Shown: piece by piece, positions 44,736 to 56,234 of the stretch
Numbering within the stretch: position 1 is the stretch's first letter
How the letters are laid out: each line of letters opens with the position of its first letter
Source: Cephalopachus bancanus
Taxonomy: Eukaryota > Chordata > Mammalia > Primates > Tarsiidae
DNA length: 64,000 bases
NCBI GenBank assembly: GCA_027257055.1
Contig: JAPVLO010000233.1
Span: 3,472,001-3,536,000, forward strand
Reading direction: 5' to 3'
Position numbers and translations under genes: made by a program
Notes under the pieces: model-generated
What the model saw: the letters and a program-made list of their open reading frames with translations, nothing else
Database searches by the model: none
What the model was told of the DNA's origin: nothing

Positions 44736-47224
44736 CACCGAGAGAGGAAAGCACGTGGCAACACAGGCCCAAAACTCCTGCACTAAGGAAAGAACAACAT
44801 CTTGTAGAATTTTAGGGACTGGGAGAGGGAAGGATGTTTGATATTCCCCTGGGAAGTAATGAGTGGTGCCTATCCTTCCTCCTCAGAAGGATAATTCAAG
44901 GATAAGTCAAGGTGAGAAGTTATGGTTTCTGATCCATATTCAGTGCTCTTTCACTGCTTTATTTATGGGGAATTTTAAGAAGGAGAAATGATGAGATCAA
45001 GGGAAAAACACTCACTAGACCAAAACGAGGTTCTTAAGGGAGAGAAGGACTAGAAAATAAAAGTAAAACAATTGTTAGAAATATGGCAGCATTACAGTCA
45101 AACTCGAAGAAACGAGTTTCACTGATTTTGAATATTTATCAATATTATAATGATTAGACTGATTTTTTTTTTTTAACAATCCCAGGCAATCAAGTGTATA
45201 ATGTTCTGGCTGCATGATTAGCTAATTGATGCATATTTCATTGATTTAGCAGCACTTATCACTAGGTGATAAAATTTGATTTAATTATCAAAGTGTCAAC
45301 TGAATGTTTGATGTCCCCCCCTGCATATTTTAATTCAGGTATATATTTTCTATCTCACATGCAAAAGCTAAGATTCTGCCATTGCAGCAAAGCTTTTTTT
45401 TTTTTTCAGGATCTCTTATAAAGAGGAACCGTTTTAAGACAGAGAGTGAGGAGAAAATTTTAAAAGACAATGTAAGTACAATAGACACAGTAGTTTTGGG
45501 GCTGATATACATTCCTGTATCATCTACCCATCCATGAAACATTGATCAGTTACTCCTGATGTCTCAGATATTGAACCGAACCTCAGAGATAAAAAGATGA
45601 GGGTTCTGGTCTATAATACCAAGAAGTTCATATTTAATGTGAATGTGTCCATTTGCAGAAACTCAGGAAAGTTACAGTAAGCATTGGGCAAATGCTGGCT
45701 GATGCTGTTATTGGAATACACCCATCACTTGGTGAGTCACTGATGAACACATGAGTTGTTCATCCCAGTAAAGGGACAAGACTGAAACACAAACTTCAAA
45801 GACCAGGAAGACAGTGACACGTGTCTTAAGAAAATTGCGAATGAAGAACCAGAAAAGCTAAGCCCACGGGCATACAGGAAGGTGCCATCAAAGACAGCCA
45901 AGGCGGGTTTTGACAGTCAGGTGGGATTTGAATTCGTAAAGACAGAGAGAAAATGTTAAGTAGAAAAGACACGAGGAAGGCCCCACATCAGAGAAGTGTG
46001 TGATTGGAGAGGAGTCTAGTTTGGCTGAAGAGTAAGATTTAGGAGGAAAAACAGGAAATTCGAGGAGAAAGACAGACGGCAGGGGGGACGATTGAATGTC
46101 TCACGTGACACGTGGCAGCATTTGTCTCATTTGCTCAGTCCTGGGAGCCTCCGGAGGGTTTGAACAGGAGGTAGGAAATCATGACTAAAAACATGAGGCT
46201 TGGCAAGACGTGGGAATGACGTGTCCCCCTCCTCCCTGTGTGGCCTGGTCTGTGGGATGTTTCCCTTCCTGTCTCATCCACCTCTCACTCATCCACCTCT
46301 TCACTCACAAATTGTTTCAGGGACAGAGAGAAAAAGTTAGGCCATTACTCAGAAGAAGTTGCCAATGGTGGGTTCCAGAAGAGACTCAGAGAAGAAGGAT
46401 CCTTCACGAGGGGATCAGCAAGTCAAAAGGCCTTCAAAGATGAAATTCCAAGTCTAATTTTAAGGCACACACTAAAAGCACGCCTAAGGTTACAGATCCC
46501 AGGAGATGGCTTGAAATAAGGAAAGGGATATATCTAACACAGACTTTACAACTTTTCTTTCCATCACAGAATGCCTCTTTTCTTTCCACCACCTCTGAGA
46601 CTTTTCTGTTTACAATCTGGGTGGAGTAAAGTCAATAACGTTTACAAGGGACAGAGGAGATGCTCTCGGATGGTGACAGGTGACAACGAAGACTCCTGGG
46701 CTCACCCTGAGAGCATGCTGCAACTCCCTGACACGGCTCACGTGCCCGCCATCTGCTCAGGGGGCCATGCTCGCTTCCACAGCAACCAGGGGTCCACCAG
46801 ATGCAGCATCAGGAATCACAGCTGTTCTACACCAAAGGCCTCATCCCAGCCCCATGTGCCTGCCTGTCCCTGTTGTCTCTCCCCATACATGTCTGAGAAC
46901 TAGAAACTCGGGGAATGCCAGAGGCCAACTTCTGAGAGGGGAGGTTCCAATGTGTGACTTTCCACTCCATTCCTTTACGGAGAGCATTTCTCTCTGCTGA
47001 ATGGCCTAGCCCTCAGGGATTTGCTGTCACTAAACCTGTTTTACTTTCTCGGCTCTAGAAAGTAGTTCTGGAATCTTGTTCACGCTTTGCGGCAGGCATG
47101 TGGAATAGGGTGTTGTCTATCACACCCGAGAGTTCCCTTTGGGGGCTCACTCCTGGCGGGGGATTGCCTTACCTCAGGGGCACCATGAATCTTTCAACAT
47201 GTGGTTTTCTGGTCTTTAATTTGA
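44736..47224. other. Unique intron; weak old-repeat traces
   Basis: Contains the homeodomain-core patch near 45.2 kb. The 45640-46190 stretch faintly resembles old antisense L2 but is too decayed to call. Open frames of 93-110 codons around 46.2-47.0 kb overlap in different frames with no splice context. Confidence 0.4.
45160..45320 (+). promoter_or_regulatory. Possible conserved non-coding element rich in homeodomain cores
   Basis: GCATGATTAGCTAATTGATGC, CATTGATTTAGCAGC and TGATTTAATTATCAAAG place several TAAT/ATTA and TGAT cores within about 100 bp of repeat-free sequence, the composition typical of developmental enhancers. Conservation cannot be checked here. Confidence 0.22.
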
Positions 47225-47995
47225 CCACCTCTAACAGGTACTTCCAGTATACATTTTTTTTTAATTGTAGTAAGAGCACTTAGTATGTGATCTACTCCCT
47301 TAAATTTTAAGTCCTCAATAGAGTGTTGTTAACTATAGACACAATGTTGCACAGCAGCTTTCCAGAACATATGTGAGACTTTATGCCCATGAGACAGCCA
47401 CTCCTCATTCCTCCCTTCCTGTAGCCCCTGGCAACCTCTAGTCTACTCTCTGCTTCAGTGAGTTTGAAGATATCTCCTATAAGTGAGATCCTATGGTATT
47501 TATGCTTCTGTGACTGGCTTATTTCACTTGGCATAATGTCTTCAAGATCCATCCATGTTGTTACAAATAAGTTTCTTCTTTTTTAAAGACTGAATAGTAT
47601 TCCATTGGGCATATAAATCACACTTGAAAAATCCATTCATCCATTGATGGACACTTAAGTTGTTTCCACATCTGGGCTATTGTGAATAATGACACAATGA
47701 ACATGAGAGTGAAAATATCTTTTCGTGACCCTGATTTTAATACAGACCTCGTATGCCCAAATATGGGATTGCTGGGTCATGTGATAGTGCCATTATTAAT
47801 GTTTCAAGGATCTGCTGTTCTGTTTTCCATAGCAGCTGCATCATTTTATATTCTCACTGACAGTGTGTGAGGGTTTCGATTTCTCCACATCCTCACCAGC
47901 ACTCGCTGTCTTTCATTTTTTTTAACAGCCATCCTCACAGGTGTGAGTACTGTCTCGCTGTGGGGTGGTACTCATCTTGATGTGCTGATGGCAAC
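47225..47995 (-). mobile_element. L1MA/L1PB-type L1, antisense
   Basis: CTTATTTCACTTGGCATAATG, CCATCCATGTTGTTACAAAT, GGACACTTAAGTTGTTTCC and GGGATTGCTGGGTCATGTG are the familiar antisense landmarks of an L1 ORF2 3' end and 3' UTR. Confidence 0.85.
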
Positions 47996-48089
47996 CCTGG
48001 CTTCATCTTGTTTTCTTACCCTTGCCTTTTTCTTCCTTGATTTCCTTGTCCTTTTAAATAAGATTTTTTTTTTTGAAAGTTGAGGAATA

Positions 48090-48215
48090 TATTCCGGCTA
48101 CTTGGAAGGCTGAGGCAGAAGGACTGCTGGAGCCCAGCAGTCTGACGCTGAGGTGGCCATGAGTGTGCCACTGCACTCCAGCCTGAATGACAGAGTGAAT
48201 TGACACACACACACA
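48090..48215 (+). mobile_element. Alu right-arm fragment, sense
   Basis: Starts in the right arm (TTCCGGCTACTTGGAAGGCTG) and ends GACAGAGTGAATTGACACAC. AAAGTTGAGGAATAT / AAAGTTGAGGCATAT on the two sides is a target-site duplication, so this is a genuine 5'-truncated insertion. Confidence 0.88.
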
Positions 48216-48303
48216 AAAGTTGAGGCATATTAAAACAAAAACTCCATTAGTGACAAGTCTCAATTCCTTGAATTTCAGTCTCCTTTTAAGAAAGAGCAGT
48301 GGT

Positions 48304-48601
48304 GGCCAGGTGTGGTGACTCAAGCCTGTAATCCCAGCACTTGGGGAGGCTAAGGCGAGAGGATTGCCTGAGCTCAGGGGTTCAAGATCAGCCTGGGCAA
48401 CTTGGTGAGACCTCATCTCTACAATACATCAAAAAATTAGCTAGGCATGGTAGCGTGCGCCTGTAGTTCCAGCTACTTGGAAGGCTGAGGGGAAGGATTG
48501 CCTGAGCCCAGCAGCTCGATGCTGGGGTGGCTGTGAGCATGCCACTGCACTCCAGCCTAGGTGACAGAGTGAGACTCTGACTCAGCCCCCCCCAAAAAAA
48601 A
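48304..48601 (+). mobile_element. Alu, sense, full length
   Basis: GGCCAGGTGTGGTGACTCAA through GAGACTCTGACTCAGCCCCC then A run. CAGTGGT on both sides is a short target-site duplication. Confidence 0.92.
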
Positions 48602-48814
48602 CAGTGGTAGGGCTTAATATAACTAACAGTCTGTTACCTACTCTCCAATAGGGAAAGGTAGATGCTTCTATGGTTGGAAACAGGGTTATGAATCTGACCC
48701 ACCAGCAAGCGGGCACTGGAGAATCACTGTTAGGTGTTAAGCTAGTATTCTGTAAAATTTTATTTTGACTTGACTGTACTCAATTTCATTATTTAAGAGT
48801 AGTAACTGAGCGCC

Positions 48815-49200
48815 TTCCTGAGACACCGTTATGCTGCTGCCTACTTCTCCGGGAGCTTATGTTGCAGCCAGTGGGGACAGACCGCAAACAAAAGTTAGAA
48901 TAAATGAGCACATTCCATAGTATGCTAGATGGCGCAAAATACCACTAAAAAAAAAAAAGCAGAGTGTGGGGTGGGGCTGTGACTTGGGGAAGGCCTCCCT
49001 GAGAAGGGGGTGTCAAAGCAAAGAAAGGAAGAGGGAGAACAGGAAAGAAGGTTGGGCAAAGGGACAGGTGTGGCTGCTGCAGAGAGGAGGGAAGAGCAGA
49101 AGGATCAGGCATGGGATGTGACAGGGCGGACTTGGAGGGACACGGGAGCACCGTGAAGACTTGTCTTCTGCCCGGTGTCAAAATGGGAGTCATCGGAGAC
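48815..49200 (-). mobile_element. L2 fragment, antisense
   Basis: CGGGAGCTTATGTTGCAGCC, GGCGCAAAATACCACTAAA, GAAGGCCTCCCTGAGAAGG and GTGTGGCTGCTGCAGAGAGG appear in antisense L2 order. Confidence 0.65.
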
Positions 49201-49229
49201 AGTTATGGTTTGGCCCTCAGTCTCTCCTT

Positions 49230-49830
49230 GTCCATCGACTTCTTCCTAAAACTAAGTTCAGATATCCCTTATGTTTTTTAAAGGCCTTTTTCTCAAGTTC
49301 AAAACACATTCTCTTTTCAATTTTGCCAAAACTTTAAAAGATCTAAGAGTGTCTTCCCCACTCTAGCTACTCACTCATTCCTTACAGTTTGATGTCTACT
49401 AAACTGACCTGCCTTAGGATATTGAGTGATTTCTTAGTGACCAAATACCATCATCTTTTACATGTCTTCATTTTCCTTAACTGGTTTGTGGCTCTAGAAA
49501 CTTCTGAGCAGCCTCCCTTCTGGGCACTCCCAATTCCTTTGACTCAGTGGTCCTTCCAGCCTCTCATGGCTCTTTCCTTCTCATTCACTGGATATGCTTT
49601 CTTCTTCCAGCCCTCAAGTGCAGGCCTCCCTGTGGTTCCACAGTTTTTTCTCTTCTTTCTCTGTACTCTCTCCTTTGGGGGCCTCAACCCTGGGATCTCA
49701 TGGTATCAGCCATCAACTGAAGTGAACACTATGCAGCTGTAGAATCCCAGCCCATCTTCAAGGACTCAGTCCTGCATTGCAGCGTGCCTGCTAAAACCAG
49801 GTGAAATTCCAGTCTCTACAGATTTACTTA
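49230..49830 (+). mobile_element. L2 ORF2 remnant, sense
   Basis: CCCACTCTAGCTACTCACTC, ACTGACCTGCCTTAGGATATTG, CAGGCCTCCCTGTGG and CTTTCTCTGTACTCTCTCC correspond to the L2 reverse-transcriptase region. Heavily decayed; the 117-codon open stretch at 49389-49742 is chance. Confidence 0.55.
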
Positions 49831-49834
49831 TTCA

Positions 49835-50115
49835 ATTCAAGCATGTACTCAATAAATGGCTGCTGATAGCGCTGGGTCAGGCCTGGAACAAGGGAGGGGA
49901 CAAAGGTCAGCCTGTCCCTCCATCACTTACTTTGCAGTGGGGGCAAGAGACCATACACAAGTTCACAGACAAAGAAAAGTACCACATGCGCTGATTCATT
50001 ATGGAAGAAACACAAGGGGTGGAGTTTGAGGAGACACTCCAGGGTGGAAGAGGGGAAATCCACTTTAGATGGAGTGACTGGGAAGACGTCTGGGAGGAGG
50101 AAGTGTCTGGAGCCC
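49835..50115 (-). mobile_element. L2 fragment, antisense
   Basis: CAAGCATGTACTCAATAAATGG, TCACTTACTTTGCAGTGGGG and ACACTCCAGGGTGGAAGAGG. It lies head to head with sense L2 pieces on both sides. Confidence 0.6.
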
Positions 50116-50159
50116 TCATTCCTCTTAGCTGCACATTCTTTATTATTAGTGACATCATT

Positions 50160-50640
50160 GTTCTAGAAACCTAGAAATAAAGCATCCGAGTCATCCTTGA
50201 ATCTCTCTTTGCCTCGTATCAACCAGTGCAAGCCAGGCCTGGGGATTCTACGTGGGTTTCCATGATGGATGTCACATCTAAATCCCCCCACTGCTCCTGT
50301 GATGGGCACCAAGGCAGCCCTCAGCACCTCCTGGTGAGACGACACCAGCTCCGGTCCTCCCTGCCTCTCATTCAGCTCCTCCTCCTCCCTGTGCCCGTCA
50401 TTCTTCCTAAAGCACAGGTGACTCCATGTCATCTCCTACATAGAGTCTAAACTTTCTGCCACCTGTGTCTTTCCCATCTTGTTCCTGCTACCGTGTCAGG
50501 CACAGCATTAACTCCAGACAGGCGGGATTCCACCCTGTGACTTCCTGTCCTACTTACCACATACAAGGCTGTGCCCAAGAAATGTCGGCTGTCCAAGCAA
50601 ATAAAGGACTGAAGGCAAATCTGTCCCGTGGGGCCACTGC
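50160..50640 (+). mobile_element. L2 fragment, sense
   Basis: CCGAGTCATCCTTGAATCTC, AAGCACAGGTGACTCCATGTC and CCTACATAGAGTCTAAACTTTC match the L2 3' portion in sense order. Confidence 0.65.
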
Positions 50641-51080
50641 CTCCCATCAGCCATTTCTTTTCTCAATTCTGGAACCCGCCGACTCTCTAAAAGCTTCACA
50701 CTGTTCACAACAACTCCGGGAATGTAGTCATAGGGGGCATGACTGAGGTGGGTCATTAGTGGTTTAAAAGATAGAGATTGTCTACAGTGTAATGTGATAG
50801 TTTCCCCAAACTTTTGAAAACAAGATACAGAAAGATAAGCATCAGAGTGTATCAAAATTCAGGGTTCTATCCCTTTCTCCAAGGGAGGGTACCATTTGCC
50901 TAATAATTTTCCTCTGTATCGTATTTCAGTTTTTACTCTAGTTTCATCCTAAGCATTCATGTGTGGGTCTGATAAAGTTTGAGAGGCTAATGGTTAAGTG
51001 GCTGAGACTGCTTGGTGGGCCCTGATCACTGGACACATGAGCACAGAGGGGGAAGTAACAGATGATGGATACCGCTGAAA

Positions 51081-51123
51081 GAGGAAGGGAGGGAGGAATT
51101 GAGGGAGGGAGGGAGGAAGAAAG
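51081..51123 (+). repeat. (GGGA)n purine-rich microsatellite
   Basis: GAGGAAGGGAGGGAGGAATT then GAGGGAGGGAGGGAGGAAG. The second half holds four G3 runs with short spacers, a potential G-quadruplex on the plus strand. Confidence 0.88.
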
Positions 51124-51337
51124 GCATACAACCACACATTGGGTACCAGGCCCACTATCAGGGGGAAAGAGGGCTCACTAGAAGACCAAGCCTCACCTGC
51201 ACATAATTTACTTATGTAGTAAATCTTCACAGGCACCCCATAACTCTAAAATAAAAAATAAATAATAAAGTTCCTATACAAGTATAAAAAATAAGAAAAT
51301 TTTTTAAAGAAAGTAAATAAAAATAATCTGTTTTGGG

Positions 51338-51621
51338 GTTTTTTTTTTTTTTAGTTGGATTCTCACTCCATCGCCTAGGCTGGAGTGCAGTGGCATGCTC
51401 ATGACCACTCCAGCCTCGACCTGCTGGGCTCCGGCGATCCTTCCGCCTCAACCTTCCAAGTAGCTGGAACTACAGGTGCGCACTACCACGCCTAGCTAAT
51501 TTTTTGACATAATTGGAAAGATGAGGTCTTGCCAAGTCGCCCGGGTTGGTCTTGAACCCTCAATCTCAGGCAATCCACTCGTTTTGGCCTCCCAAAGTGC
51601 TGGGATTACAGGCTGAGCCAC
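51338..51621 (-). mobile_element. Alu, antisense
   Basis: T run, TTAGTTGGATTCTCACTCCA through GCTGAGCCACC. AATCTGTTTT on both sides (about 51326-51336 and 51622-51632) is the target-site duplication. Confidence 0.92.
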
Positions 51622-51648
51622 CAATCTGTTTTTTTAAAAAAGACCGCT

Positions 51649-51845
51649 TGAGTTCAGATTCTGGTTCCATGTCGTATTTGTGTCTGATTCTGGACAAATT
51701 GCTTAATCTCTTTGTGCTGCATTTCTTCATCCTTAAAATGGAAATAATAGTATAACTATAATGAGAATCTTTGTACTAAAAGGGTTATTTAAATACTGAG
51801 AATAAAGGCACATCTCACACTTGGCGTACAGTAGTAGCATTGCCA
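51649..51845 (+). mobile_element. MIR, sense
   Basis: GATTCTGGACAAATTGCTTAATC, CCTTAAAATGGAAATAATAG and CACACTTGGCGTACAGTAG. Confidence 0.75.
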
Positions 51846-52515
51846 CTGATGATGCCATAGCCACTGACCCAACGCAGAGCCTCGATCAAAGTCCATCAGC
51901 CCATTGGCTTTCCTTTTTCCCAGCCACTGGTCTTCCCAGGACTTCATCTCTTTCCAGGGTAGTCACTGGAATCATTCTTGGGGGTCTGGTTCTGAACAAG
52001 CACCCCTAGAGAACCGTGGTGCTTTTCTGTCTTTCCCCAACATAAGTCCTAATGGAAGGAGGATAAACATATAGTACAAGCTTCGCTATTCCCCATTCGC
52101 CTGGAGAAAATGCGACCTTCGCTCTTCTCACTGAGCTAGAAGGTGGTGTCCTCGGGGCCTTTCTAACCCAGAACTCCAGAAGCCCAGTACATGGCTCCAA
52201 CCCGAGACCACAGGCCATGCCCTCTCCGTACCCCACATCCTGGTCATGTGGGAGGACACAGTTCTATAGGTCAGGGGCTAGGAGGAAGATGTCTCTTGGT
52301 CCCCCGGAACTGGATTCCTGCTGTAGGGTCTAGGCTCCAGAGTCCTTCTGGAAAGGCTCTGAAAGCAAGGTCTTTGACAATAATGATCATAATAAGACCA
52401 CCATGTAGTGTAGTCAAATGCCACAGGCTCTGGTCAAGTTCAATTCCAGCTTTGAAACCTACCAGAACATTTCTTTTAAGAAAACTAATTAAGCCTCTTT
52501 TATGAAATGCCTTTT

Positions 52516-52826
52516 AATTTTATTTTATTATTTTTTTGAGTCGGAGTCTCACTCTGCGGCCCAGGCAGGAGTGCGGTGGCACCATCACTGCTCACCATAG
52601 CCCCGACCTTCTGGGCTCAGACGATCCTTCCGCCTCAGCCTCCCATGTAGCTGGGACTATAGGCGCATGTCACCATGCCCAGCTAATTTTTTTTATTTTT
52701 TATTTTTGTAGTGACAAGTTCTCACTGTGTTACCTAGGCTGGTCTCGAACTCCTGGGCTCAAGCAAACCTCCTGTCTCAGCCTCCTACAGTGTGGGATTA
52801 CAGGTGTGAACCACCACACACGGCCT
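52516..52826 (-). mobile_element. AluJ-like element, antisense
   Basis: GAGTCGGAGTCTCACTCTGC, GGTCTCGAACTCCTGGGCTC and GTGAACCACCACACACGGCC. This is the older AluJ-type consensus rather than the local young type. Retains a T-rich middle linker. Confidence 0.9.
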
Positions 52827-52850
52827 TGGCTTTTTATTTTCCCTGGGTCA

Positions 52851-52950
52851 TTAGGTTAATCTGAGAATCACATGAGAAAGTGTCTATAAAGCACTTTGCA
52901 AAATGCCTGGTACTCCATCCATGTTAGCTGTTGCCATCAGTACCAGCACC
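52851..52950 (+). mobile_element. MIR 3' part, sense
   Basis: GAGAAAGTGTCTATAAAGCAC and AAATGCCTGGTACTCCATCC, directly after the AluJ-like element; the 5' half is missing. Confidence 0.65.
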
Positions 52951-52999
52951 AGGAGAAGCAGCTTTCCTTCATTGGCTGTCATTTCTTTAAGCTCCCCAT

Positions 53000-54684
53000 C
53001 TGTCCCACGTGGCCCCAAGTGGCACCGCATTTTCTACGATCCCGTCCCATGCAAGCACTATGGAAATACACTCAAGTCATCTCTAACGCCGCCAGATCAA
53101 TAACCAAAGTGAATGATTACCGCAAGTAGCAGGTATTGACAGTGACAGTTCTCCTCACCTTCAAAAGCATTCACTGCTCTAGGGGTGGTTTCCCCAGTGC
53201 CTGCCTGACGGATAGTCTCAGCATCTCAATGTCCCCGCATCAGGCATCATTCTCCCACATTTCTTTTGATGCTGATCACAAAAGAATCTGAGAGGCTTGT
53301 GGCATTCTGCAAATATGGGCAGGTCTACTGGTCCTTCCCAGCGGATTAAATCCCTCCTTCTCTATGTCTTCTTCCCTCTATGACGCCTGCCTTCTGTGGG
53401 TACTAGAACTACTCTAAGAAAGACAGAGTTGGTTAACAAAGAAAGCAAAGGCCAGGGTGCTAACACTGACTCTCTCAAAGTGACAGACGTAATCACAGAA
53501 GATCAAAGCCGGCATCACCCAGTCCAAGACTTCTGAACTCCTGGCACATGAGTGACTTAAAACCTCCTTTTGATTTGGGAAATTCCCTTTAATATTTGCC
53601 AAGTCACATCCACAAAGGAGAGAACATAGTCAAATATTGATGGAGGTTAGTAACTTAAAAGACCAAAGGCTAACATGGTATATCAAGAGAACTTTGAGTA
53701 ATTAAAAGCAACTTTTTACCATCCTTCTTTTATATCAATTAGACCTGTTGTAATAAATCCCTTTTCCCTACCCGAAGTACTTAAAGGCTTGAGCCATCAT
53801 CCGTGAACACTCTAACTTCAGTTCATCATTGTCTGAATCTTCTAGTAGTTAATACCCTGGGGAAAATATTTAAACTGAAGTGTTTTAATTATATGCTTAG
53901 TATGGAAGTTGTTAAAAGATAAGAACATCTGATTTGAACTCAATTTAAATTCTGCTGAAGTTATTAATATGGTATAAGAAATTACAGAAACGATCGAGGG
54001 CTTATACGTGAGCTTTTATTAATAGAGCAATAAAAAAAGTATAGGTGCTCTATTTCTATAGCTTGGATTTTTTATTCTGAGATAATCTACTTTGGTGTCA
54101 TGGATCTGACTCGTTATTTTGAGGCATCTGAGAGACTCATGGATTATTGCATGTCGAACACTGCTTTGGTGAGCCATATTTTGAAAGCAAACCAAGTTCA
54201 AACCCTGAGAAACCAAGTGGAATGTTGAACAGGGGATCATTTCACCTAAGCCCCAAACTCCTCCCTCTCCCATACCTGTATAAATATTTCAGAAACTGCT
54301 AGAAGGAGTCAGATTGTACCATCCAACTGAGATTTCTTACACTCTCAAAAGTCATCCTTTCTGCTTAGAAGCTTCTAGCGAATATGAAACCTTTAAGCAG
54401 GGAGGGGGGAAAAGCAGCCTTCTAGAAAGCATATTGGCTTTAAGGAGGTGTATCAATCTGTAAATCAAAACAATACTTATTCTTTGGACTCTAAGCAAGT
54501 TTCTTTCCCCTGCTGGGAGCTAAAAAACTCCCTTTCTTCCTTCAGGGTCCAGAAGGAGGATTCTCTTTCTTTTTTCTCTTCTTTCCGCACACTGGTTTTA
54601 TTTCTTGACACAGGATTCCTTCTCTTTGGTCCAAAGTTTTTTATTAGTGGCACTACCTACATCTTGAAATACATACTTCTCTGC
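53000..54684. other. Unique intron, nothing recognised
   Basis: No repeat family, exon or structured RNA recognised between the MIR end and the MER5A element. Confidence 0.45.
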
Positions 54685-54870
54685 CTGGGACAGGGATGCT
54701 GTCCTGATGCATTGTGGGAAGTTCATCAGCATCCCTCTCCTCTGCTCAACTAGATGTCAATAGCCTCTCTAAACACTCAAACGGCAACAATCAGGAAATG
54801 TCTCCAGACATTTCCCAATGTCTTCTGGGGGCAACAACATCACCTCTAGTGGAGAACCACTGCTCTAGCT
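54685..54870 (-). mobile_element. MER5A-type hAT element, antisense
   Basis: AAATGTCTCCAGACATTTCC, CTGGGGGCAACAACATCACC and the terminal GGAGAACCACTGC are characteristic of MER5A read in reverse. Non-autonomous; encodes nothing. Confidence 0.8.
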
Positions 54871-54965
54871 GATTGAAGGACTGAAAGATTTAGCCATACA
54901 ATCCTTACTTGTCTTCATTGTAAAATGAGACTGGTTACATTAAAAATATATATATCCTGCTGAGC

Positions 54966-55112
54966 TGTGCCTGTAGTTCTGGCTCCTTGGAAGGCTGAGG
55001 TGGAAGGATCTCCTGAGCCCAGCAGGTAGACGCTGGGGTGGCCGTGAGTGTGCCACTGCACTCCAGCCTGGACAACAGAGTGAGACTCCAACTCAAAAAA
55101 AAAAAAAAAATC
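54966..55112 (+). mobile_element. Alu segment, sense, part of an inverted duplication
   Basis: Begins abruptly inside the right arm (TGTGCCTGTAGTTCTGGCT) and ends in a 17-A tail. The 75 bp after the tail is also repeated in inverted form near 55898-55974, so this piece probably arrived by duplication of the Alu at 55979-56229 and not by its own retrotransposition. Confidence 0.85.
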
Positions 55113-55187
55113 TTGCAGAGGTCAGGAGAGGTGAGCCTAACATTTCTCTTGTCCTCACCACATGTCATGTACTCTAAACATGATTTT
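54966..55187 (+). repeat. ~220-bp inverted repeat, left arm (Alu tail plus unique flank)
   Basis: Alu 3' part, A tail, then CAGAGGTCAGGAGAGGTGAG … ACTCTAAACATGATTTT. The flank matches the complement of 55898-55974 in about 70 of 77 positions. Confidence 0.9.
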
Positions 55188-55427
55188 AGAAGCTAAAAGT
55201 GCTCACTTACTTTGGTGGGTAATAGTTTAGGTAAACCAGAACTGTACAAATATGTGTTTTCAATATGCAACAATGTCTTAATGACTGTTTAGTGATGGAG
55301 CCTCCCTGGAGCCCAAAATTATCCCTCTGATAAGTTCCCATCAGAAATGAGGTAACTGGACTGAAACTTCCTGACTCTGACAGCCACCATCCAAAATCTG
55401 AATCCCCAGGAGCTGTGCTGAAGTCTA

Positions 55428-55494
55428 AATATAGATAGATAGATAGAGAGACAGATAGAGAGATAGACAGACAGACAGATAGATACATAGATAA
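55428..55494 (+). repeat. (GATA)n/(GACA)n tetranucleotide microsatellite
   Basis: Mixed ATAG and ACAG units for about 67 bp, lying in the spacer of the 54.97/55.90-kb inverted repeat. Confidence 0.93.
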
Positions 55495-55897
55495 CAGAAG
55501 TAACAACTGATTTCAGCTGGAATTGTGTTCTGTTGGGAACCCAACAGAAAACAGATGGTTTTCTCTTCAAGCAGTTTAAATCATCATGGTTTAGTGGAGG
55601 TTACTACATTCACTGAAAGCATCCTAGGGTTATAAAGAGAAATCAATGGTTTTTAAAGCACTGAAATTACTGAACTCATAAATCAAAACAAAGTGAGTTC
55701 TCACTTCTTTGCTCTGGCTGTAGTTTCCTGGCTGTTGGCTTTGATGGAAGGGGACTATGTCACCGAGCCTTGTGGTCACTGAACCCTGTGGTTGATGCTA
55801 CCATAGCACTGAGTGCACAACAACTCTGAACAGTCATTACTTGTCTTCACCAGAGTCTTCATTTGTAACATCAGAAGAGCAGGAACCATCGGGACTA

Positions 55898-56074
55898 AAA
55901 AAATCATGTTTAGAGTACAGGACATGTGGTGAGGATTAAAGAAATGTTAGGCTCACCTCTCCTGGCCTCTGAAAAAAAATTTTTTTTTTTTGAGTTGGAG
56001 TCTCACTCTGTTGTCCAGGCTGGAATGCAGTGGCACACACCTCAGCCTTCCAAGTAGCCAGAACTACAGGCACA
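55898..56074 (-). repeat. ~220-bp inverted repeat, right arm
   Basis: Complement of 54966-55187, lacking 45 bp within the Alu. The Alu here continues to its full 5' end at 56229, which marks this as the likely original copy. Confidence 0.9.
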
Positions 56075-56229
56075 TGCTACCATGCCTGGCTAATTTTTTT
56101 GATAATATTGTAGAGATGAGGTTTTGCCAAGTTTCTCAGGCTGTTCTTGAATCTGTGGGCTCAGGCAGTCCCCTCACCTTGGCCTCCCAAAGTGCTGGAA
56201 TTACAGGCTTGAGCCACCGTGCCCAGCCA
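55979..56229 (-). mobile_element. Alu, antisense, with internal deletion
   Basis: T run, GAGTTGGAGTCTCACTCTGT through GAGCCACCGTGCCCAGCC. About 45 bp are missing from the right arm after GCAGTGGCACACAC. CCTCTGAAAA / CCTCTAAAAG flanks look like its target-site duplication. Likely source copy for the inverted segment at 54966-55187. Confidence 0.9.
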
Positions 56230-56234
56230 CCTCT

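Noticed and set aside
46571..46903. 110-codon open frame on the plus strand
   Set aside because: Overlapped by another frame of similar length on the same strand, no splice context and no recognisable protein.
49389..49742. 117-codon open frame
   Set aside because: Falls inside decayed L2 reverse-transcriptase sequence and has no conserved motif.
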